The position numbers and the translations under genes are program-made. Positions 23,519 to 29,042 of a DNA stretch of 31,967 nt are shown here, in pieces. The stretch is from an uncultured bacterium (GTDB lineage Bacteria > Cloacimonadota > Cloacimonadia > Cloacimonadales > Cloacimonadaceae). The stretch's first letter is position 1. Each line of letters starts with the position of its first letter. The DNA is taken from assembly GCA_937924555.1 (NCBI GenBank), contig CALDSN010000026.1, positions 1 to 31,967 of the forward strand, given 5' to 3'. Under the pieces are notes generated by a model. That model ran no database searches. It was not told the origin of the DNA and was given only the letters and a program-made list of their open reading frames with translations.

Positions 23519-25273
23519 ATGAAGAAAACTTTATTACTTATTGCAATGCTGAGCCTTGCAGTTATTGGAGTTTTTGCAACAATTCAGGCTGTATCACCGG
23601 ACTCTCCCGATTATAATGCTTGGAAGATGAGCCAGGTATATACCCCTGAAACAGTGGTACCATCTGTACACCCATCAACAAGTTTTGACACTGTCAGAAG
23701 CGAAACCAAGGATGGAACATTGCTTTTTCCCCTGGATGAAACCTATACTCTGGCAATGGAACCAAACGATGATGGATATACTGAGGAGTTAACCCTTCCC
23801 TTCACTTTTCGTTTATACGGTGTTGATTACAACTCATGTTGGATCAACAATAATGGTAACATAACTTTTGATATGGGCTATTCCTCATACACTCCTTGGG
23901 GCTTCCCGATTTCCGGTGCCCCAATGCTTGCTCCCTTCTTCGCCGATGTTGATACCCGTGGAACAGGAAGTGTGTGGTACAAAATGGAAGCTCATCGCGT
24001 TATCGTAACCTGGGATCATGTAGGATACTTTAGTGCGGGCACAGACAGAGTTAATACATTCCAAGTTATCTTTACTGACGGTACCGATGCCAGCATCGGT
24101 CTTGGCAACAACGTTGCCTTCAGCTATGGTGATCTTGCATGGACAACCGGTTCAGCTTCAGGTGGAACAGGCGGCTTGGGTGGAACCCCCGCAACAGTTG
24201 GCGTCAATGCCGGTGATGGAGTTCTGTATGCACAGACAGGTAGATTTGACCATGAAGGTTATGACTATGATGGTGCTTATGGAAACAATGATGGTATCGA
24301 CTGGCTGGATTGGGTGATATTCTACTATGACACAACCGGTGCTTCCGCTACTCTTACAATTACCCCACAAACACCGATTGTTGTGTATTATGGACCCGGC
24401 TTCCCCGAAGGAACTACCTACAACGATGCTGATCTTAATACCTATTACGCTACCTATCCTCTACCCGGAACTCAGGATGTATATCTTCCTGTTGGTGCCG
24501 GAACTTGGAGAGGTTGGATTTATTACACCGGAGCTTGGCACCAAGCTGATGTGTTCCCTGTTGTTGGCCCCGGAACAATCGTGTTCTCAGATGTCCCCTT
24601 CACAGGTGGCAAAGAAGATCACCCGATTGTAGTTGATGGCGAAAGCGAAGAAGTGTTGCCTGTGCAACTTTCGGCCTTTACCGCAGTTATGAATGCCGAG
24701 AACTTCGTAAACATCCAGTGGACTACTCAGAGTGAAACCAATCTTACTGGTTTCTACGTGTATCGCGGACAGACCAACAATGTGTCTGATGCCATGCAAA
24801 TCACAGCCCTGATCGACCCCACAAACTCTTCTGAAGCTCATCAATACAGCCATGTGGACAACACTCTGCAAGAAGAAGGTGTTTATTACTACTGGCTGCA
24901 GATAGCAGAAATGGATGGTTCCGTGGTGTTCCATGGTCCCACTTCTGTGAACTATACCCAACAGATTGATCAGCCCGAAGTACCTGTGGTGAATCCCACC
25001 GCTGGCATCAATTCAATCTATCCTAACCCTATAACACCTTATTCTGCAATTAACTACCACGTGGTTAAAGGCGCAGAAATCAAGTTCCAAGTATTCAATG
25101 CCCGTGGACAGATGGTGAACAGCTTCAGCGAAGGCTTCAAGCCCGATGGAGATTGGAAAGCCTTCTGGAATGGACAGGATTACAATGGCGTAGCCTGCCC
25201 GTCTGGCATCTATTTCATCAAGATGCTTGCCGGTAATGAAAGCTTCATTCGCCGTGCTGTAATCATGAAATAA
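23519..25273 (+). CDS. secreted protein with nidogen-like domain and FlgD/Por-type C-terminal sorting tail
   Basis: 584 residues. Signal peptide 1-20 (MKKTLLLIAMLSLAVIGVFA). Residues about 75-270 form a nidogen-like globular domain (LPFTFRLYGVDYNSCWINNNGNITFD; MLAPFFADVD; DRVNTFQVIFTDGTDASIG), rich in Gly/Tyr. Residues about 385-485 resemble a fibronectin type III domain (VLPVQLSAF; ETNLTGFYVYRGQ). Residues 498-584 are a C-terminal tail with YPNP (501-504), VFNARGQMV, FWNGQDYNG and SGIYFIKML, ending in Lys. That is an FlgD-like Ig fold similar to tails that direct proteins through type IX secretion. Surface display or adhesion is inferred. AAGGAG precedes the ATG and a strong terminator follows, so it is monocistronic. 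Confidence 0.85.
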   Translation: MKKTLLLIAMLSLAVIGVFATIQAVSPDSPDYNAWKMSQVYTPETVVPSVHPSTSFDTVRSETKDGTLLFPLDETYTLAMEPNDDGYTEELTLPFTFRLYGVDYNSCWINNNGNITFDMGYSSYTPWGFPISGAPMLAPFFADVDTRGTGSVWYKMEAHRVIVTWDHVGYFSAGTDRVNTFQVIFTDGTDASIGLGNNVAFSYGDLAWTTGSASGGTGGLGGTPATVGVNAGDGVLYAQTGRFDHEGYDYDGAYGNNDGIDWLDWVIFYYDTTGASATLTITPQTPIVVYYGPGFPEGTTYNDADLNTYYATYPLPGTQDVYLPVGAGTWRGWIYYTGAWHQADVFPVVGPGTIVFSDVPFTGGKEDHPIVVDGESEEVLPVQLSAFTAVMNAENFVNIQWTTQSETNLTGFYVYRGQTNNVSDAMQITALIDPTNSSEAHQYSHVDNTLQEEGVYYYWLQIAEMDGSVVFHGPTSVNYTQQIDQPEVPVVNPTAGINSIYPNPITPYSAINYHVVKGAEIKFQVFNARGQMVNSFSEGFKPDGDWKAFWNGQDYNGVACPSGIYFIKMLAGNESFIRRAVIMK

Positions 25274-25296
25274 GCTACTAAACCCTTATACATGCA

Positions 25297-25323
25297 GACC
25301 CGGTTTCATACCGGGTCTTTTTT
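25297..25323 (+). terminator. rho-independent terminator of the secreted protein gene
   Basis: GACCCGGT (25297-25304), loop TTCAT, ACCGGGTC (25310-25317), then six T. A perfect 8-base GC-rich stem starting 24 bases after the stop codon. Confidence 0.93.
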
Positions 25324-25404
25324 GTTGTTACTGAGAAAAAACACTTGACCTAGCAGGCACAAAAACTAGTGTTGCTAGCATGATGTTACTTGTGTGGAGA
25401 CTGA

Positions 25405-26247
25405 ATGCTTATGAAGAAAGATTTCAAGCTTGATGAATGCCTAGTGCGGCTTGCCATAGAACACGACAGAACTGATCTTGAAGAAATAGCCAGAAGCATA
25501 TGGGACGGGCACGATTACCTTCCCAAAGTTCTGGATAAATGGCTTAACGAGCCTTACTTCTTTGTTTGTGAATACCGTGGCAAGGTTATTGCCTGCATAA
25601 AGCTAAGCCTTTTCCCAGACCATGTACTTTGGTTTGAGGGCTTACGCGTAAAGGGCAGTTTCCAGGGCAATGGTATCGGTGGATTCATGAACCGGGAAAT
25701 GTTCAAGTTTGCTGCCAAACTTAAGGAATCAGACCCGTCTCTAAGGTTTGAATTCTGCACATACTATAAGAATGTTGAAAGCCTGCACTTAACCGCCAAA
25801 GCCGGCTTTAGAATGGCTGAAGCATTCTATACCATAGATAAACACGGAATTAAAGCTCAAACCATACCGGAGATAGTTCAGGACTACAATATGAGCTTGT
25901 TTGCTTCTTATCCCAAGCACATCCCTCTTGGTTGGCAAGCAGTTCATAACTGCGAAGATAGTTTGGAATTCATTAAACAAAGGGCAATCGTGTTCCGGAC
26001 ACACCAAGCAACATACATGCTTGCAGGTTTGAATGAGAAGAATGTGGTGTTCCTATCTCCCCCGGTGTTAGATATAAAGGCAGAGTTGCCCTACTTCCAA
26101 TACTTTTTCGGACCAAGAAAGAAGTATGGCATCATCCTCCCATCAAGCTTCAAGAAGCATCTAAGCAGATTGCATGCACATGGCTTCAAGTTCTGGGACA
26201 ATGAACCAAAGCCGGTAAAGAACATGCTAATCCAAAGCCTCCCATAA
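25405..26247 (+). CDS. GNAT-family N-acetyltransferase
   Basis: 280 residues. The GNAT fold occupies about 14-155: LAIEHDRTDLEEIARSIWDGHDYLP, strands FFVCEYRGKVIACIKLSLF, and motif A GLRVKGSFQGNGIGGFM (79-95), whose Q-x-x-G-x-G loop binds acetyl-CoA. NVESLHLTAKAGFRMAEAF is the motif B/end region. About 125 further residues with no clear motif follow and could be a second, degenerate GNAT half. The acceptor is unknown. GGAG five bases upstream supports ATG 25405; ATG 25411 is the alternative. It stands alone between the terminator at 25297 and the convergent EIIA-CBS gene, 52 bases away. No hairpin lies in that gap. Confidence 0.83.
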   Translation: MLMKKDFKLDECLVRLAIEHDRTDLEEIARSIWDGHDYLPKVLDKWLNEPYFFVCEYRGKVIACIKLSLFPDHVLWFEGLRVKGSFQGNGIGGFMNREMFKFAAKLKESDPSLRFEFCTYYKNVESLHLTAKAGFRMAEAFYTIDKHGIKAQTIPEIVQDYNMSLFASYPKHIPLGWQAVHNCEDSLEFIKQRAIVFRTHQATYMLAGLNEKNVVFLSPPVLDIKAELPYFQYFFGPRKKYGIILPSSFKKHLSRLHAHGFKFWDNEPKPVKNMLIQSLP

Positions 26248-26299
26248 TTACACCTGCACGCGGAAGCAACTGTCCTTTCTACATGCCCTTAACTACTAA

Positions 26300-27199
26300 T
26301 TATGCTTGGATTACCTTCCTGAATATATCCATGGCGGTGATTACCCCCACCAGCTTGGAATCTTGCACAATGGGTAATTGCCGTTTATTATGGGTTATCA
26401 TCACGAATACTGCTTCGATTATCGATGCTGAAGGAGCAAGATAAACCTCATTCCGTTGCATGATATCTTGCACCTTCACCGTCTCTTGCTTCTCAAACAA
26501 GTTCTCCAGTGGTTCAAAGGACTGCAAGAAGTTCAGATTGTCCAGCATCATCAGATAATCCGGCACACCAACTTTCAGGAAGTTCAGCAGGCTCACTTCT
26601 CCAACGAAATTATTATTATCATCCGCAACAGGGATAACAGAGAAGCCATTTTCGTTCATTATCAAACCCAGCTCTTTAAGTGTCTGATGTGGTTTTATTG
26701 AAACCGGATTGCTTATCATTATATCCCCAATAGCAAGATCTTTCTTGATATCCACCCCCATGGTTCTCAAATGGTGCAAAACACCATGCCCATCGTGAGC
26801 AGAAGTTAAGAGACGCATGATATCTTCATCCTTGGATATCCTGAGCAGAGCAGCAACCATGTTCAAGTAAAGCTTAGAACTGCTGATATCTGTTATAATC
26901 AACACCACCCAAGATACCTTGATGCCATCAATTTCAATCGGGTTCTGCAGGAACACCATAGCTACAACAGTATCTTGAAACCCCTCCATGCGAATATGTG
27001 GGATGGAAATTCCGCTGTTATATGCCGTGGTGGCTTCTTCATCACGCTTGATAACCATATCCAACAGTTTCTTGCCGCATATCGGCAGCTTGTGGTGATG
27101 ACAGATTCGTTCCACCAAGCTTTCATACACCTGCATCTTGGTTAATATCCTGTGTTCAACATATATATCCTGAGCATTAAGAAAACTTGCTAATTGCAT
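26300..27199 (-). CDS. EIIA (fructose/nitrogen type)-CBS domain fusion, likely regulator of the adjacent transporter
   Basis: 299 residues. Residues 5-145 are a PTS_EIIA_2 domain, with the phosphorylatable histidine at His68 in NSGISIPHIR. Residues 157-212 (IMISNPVSIKPHQTLKELGLIM; GFSVIPVAD) and 243-298 (VQDIMQRNEVYLAPSASIIEAVFVM; QLPIVQDSKLVGVITAMDIFRKV) are two CBS domains, a pair that usually binds adenine nucleotides. It has no membrane segment. It follows the ion transporter by 74 bases on the same strand and has GAGAGGTAAGAG before ATG 27199. The combination reads as a sensor joining phosphotransfer state and nucleotide level to the transporter; this is inference. No EI, HPr or sugar permease is in the window. 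Confidence 0.87.
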   Translation of the reverse strand: MQLASFLNAQDIYVEHRILTKMQVYESLVERICHHHKLPICGKKLLDMVIKRDEEATTAYNSGISIPHIRMEGFQDTVVAMVFLQNPIEIDGIKVSWVVLIITDISSSKLYLNMVAALLRISKDEDIMRLLTSAHDGHGVLHHLRTMGVDIKKDLAIGDIMISNPVSIKPHQTLKELGLIMNENGFSVIPVADDNNNFVGEVSLLNFLKVGVPDYLMMLDNLNFLQSFEPLENLFEKQETVKVQDIMQRNEVYLAPSASIIEAVFVMITHNKRQLPIVQDSKLVGVITAMDIFRKVIQA

Positions 27200-27273
27200 C
27201 TCTTACCTCTCATAACAGTCATTGCCAATATAGTTGTTAATTTCATTCGGTCAACCCTTTTTTTAACAATTCT

Positions 27274-28551
27274 TTAGAAATAACGCAGCACTATGTATAT
27301 AGTGGATATCACTAATGAATTGAGTGTGTAGATAGCTCCGATTTTAGTGAAGTCTTTGAACTTAATTGATACTCCGTTCTTGTGAGCTATTCCCACAGAT
27401 ACGATGTTAGCAGATGCTCCGATTAGGGTACCGTTACCACCCAAACATGCACCCAGTGACAAAGACCACCACACCGGATGCATCGCCTCGACGCTGTAAT
27501 GGGTACCAATATTTTTTATCAGGGGGATCATGGTGGTTACAAAGGGGACATTATCCACCACCGCAGAAAAGATACCTGAGAACCATAGTATCACAATCGA
27601 AGTCAATTTTAGGTCGCTGCCTGAGATTGTAAGAATTTGGCGTGATACCATATCGATAATGCCTGTTTCAATAAGGCTCTCCACAATCATAAACAACCCT
27701 GTGAAAAAGAAGATGGTTGCCCAATCAATATCATGCGCCATTACATCCTCTACCTTCTTGCGGTTGTTGAAGATAAGCAGCGTCAAACCGGCAACCATAG
27801 CTATGGTGGATGCTTCCAAGTGTAACTGCCCCTGCAACACAAAAGCTGTAAGCATCAAACCCACCACGATTAGAGACCGGTGCATCAGCTTACGGTTGGA
27901 GATTAGGTTATCTTCCCTAAAATCCATCAAGCGTGCCCGATTCTCATTACTAACCTTCATCCCCTTGCGATATAGCAGATAGGTTATCCCCAAGCTGCTA
28001 ATCGTTATGATGACTATAACGGGGGTCAGGCTTACCAAAAAGTCGATGAAGTTATAATCTGTGGCGCTACCAATAAGGATATTTGGCGGATCACCTATCA
28101 TCGTGGCAGTACCACCAATATTGGAGGCAATCGCCATGGTGATGATGAAAGGAACGGGCGTTATCTTAAGTTCGTTGGCAATCAACATGGCGATAGGAAC
28201 CAGTATCATCACTGTGGTTACGTTATCCAAAAATGCTGATACAAAAGCTGTAACCACAAACATCATCAGCATGATGTTCAATGGCTTGGCATTGGCAAGC
28301 TTGGCAGTCTTGATGGCGATATATTGGAAGATACCTGTTTGCTTCATCACTCCCATCACCAGCATCATCCCAATCAGCATGAAGATCACATTCCAATCTA
28401 CTGCTGCAAAAGCTTTGCCTTGATCCACTATCCCAAAAACCACCACAAGAAAGCCGCCAAGCAAAGCAGCGGTCATCTTGTTAATATACTCTGTCATAAT
28501 CATCACGTATGTGACGAAGAATATAGCTAATGCTATCACCATCGGTATCAT
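27274..28551 (-). CDS. ArsB/NhaD-family ion transporter (probable Na+/H+ antiporter)
   Basis: 425 residues, 10 to 12 membrane helices, inner membrane. Two inverted-repeat halves are visible. SAFLDNVTTVMILVPI and GGTATMIGDPPNILIGS in the first are matched by FSAVVDNVPFVTTMIPLI and GACLGGNGTLIGASANIVS in the second, the ion-transporter superfamily hallmark. The P-protein/ArsB/NhaD group includes arsenite and Na+/H+ carriers. No arsR, arsA or arsC is nearby, and a sodium/proton role fits better, but the substrate is not proven. AGGTGAT precedes ATG 28551. A good promoter lies about 110-135 bases upstream. It is transcribed ahead of the EIIA-CBS gene. Confidence 0.87.
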   Translation of the reverse strand: MIPMVIALAIFFVTYVMIMTEYINKMTAALLGGFLVVVFGIVDQGKAFAAVDWNVIFMLIGMMLVMGVMKQTGIFQYIAIKTAKLANAKPLNIMLMMFVVTAFVSAFLDNVTTVMILVPIAMLIANELKITPVPFIITMAIASNIGGTATMIGDPPNILIGSATDYNFIDFLVSLTPVIVIITISSLGITYLLYRKGMKVSNENRARLMDFREDNLISNRKLMHRSLIVVGLMLTAFVLQGQLHLEASTIAMVAGLTLLIFNNRKKVEDVMAHDIDWATIFFFTGLFMIVESLIETGIIDMVSRQILTISGSDLKLTSIVILWFSGIFSAVVDNVPFVTTMIPLIKNIGTHYSVEAMHPVWWSLSLGACLGGNGTLIGASANIVSVGIAHKNGVSIKFKDFTKIGAIYTLNSLVISTIYIVLRYF

Positions 28552-28659
28552 CTATCACCTCTAAGTAAAATGAACTATAATGGCAAACAACCCAATATTA
28601 TCAGGTGCGGATTGATTTGCCGTGCAACGCTTTACAACGTCTGTATAATTTTCTTAGCC

Positions 28660-28688
28660 CTTATAGGATGCCTTGCATATTTGGTCAA
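28660..28688 (-). promoter_or_regulatory. sigma-70-type promoter of the transporter/EIIA-CBS operon
   Basis: Minus strand TTGACC (28688-28683), 17-base spacer, TATAAG (28665-28660): 5 of 6 at both boxes with ideal spacing. The transcript would start near 28653, giving a leader of about 100 bases before ATG 28551. No riboswitch was recognised in that leader. Confidence 0.65.
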
Positions 28689-28794
28689 CCAATTTCCCCA
28701 ACCCTCACATGTTTTCACCCTCTTATATCACATATCATTCCTTCTCAATACTCTTATTCAGTAACTCCCTCAGCCTAACGCCCCCAATTCGTTC

Positions 28795-28860
28795 GACTCG
28801 TCAATCCCTCGTGATTCCCTCGTGACTCCCGGGTGGGATGAGGGAATCACCTCGGATTTA
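28795..28860. repeat. 66-base hairpin repeat, copy 2
   Basis: Differs from 17606-17671 at three positions. GTGATTCCCTC (28811-28821) and GAGGGAATCAC (28840-28850) form a perfect 11-base stem, where copy 1 has a mismatch; the substitution C to T restores pairing. AATCC (28803-28807) pairs with GGATT (28854-28858) as an outer stem. It lies in a divergent spacer between the transporter and the long secreted protein, in the same orientation as copy 1. Weak similarity continues some 10 bases to the left. Confidence 0.8.
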
Positions 28861-29042
28861 TCAGGTGGCGATTTGATGTGCCAGTTAGGGAAAAGAGCAA
28901 AGTAAAAGAGAAAGCAGAAGGCTAAGCTAATCTTGATGTTATGATACCAGCATTAATCTGCGAAATGGTTTAATTATTGCATCCATTAATTCTACAGATT
29001 GTTTGAATAGGCATAACATTCTTGTGGCAAGTGGAGGAAAGT
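28861..29042 (+). other. leader region of the long secreted protein, no feature beyond the ribosome site
   Basis: 182 AT-rich bases. GGAGG five bases before ATG 29043 is a strong ribosome site. I could not choose a promoter here with confidence; several TTG-like -35 candidates lack a -10 at the right distance. Confidence 0.4.

Noticed and set aside
25345..25372. Promoter TTGACC-N16-TAGTGT before the GNAT gene
   Set aside because: The -10 matches only 3 of 6. Position is reasonable but the evidence was too thin to list.
28570..28764. 64-residue plus-strand frame between the transporter and the 66-base repeat
   Set aside because: No ribosome site precedes the ATG, and it overlaps the good minus-strand promoter at 28660-28688. 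Its hydrophobic stretch could be chance in AT-rich DNA.
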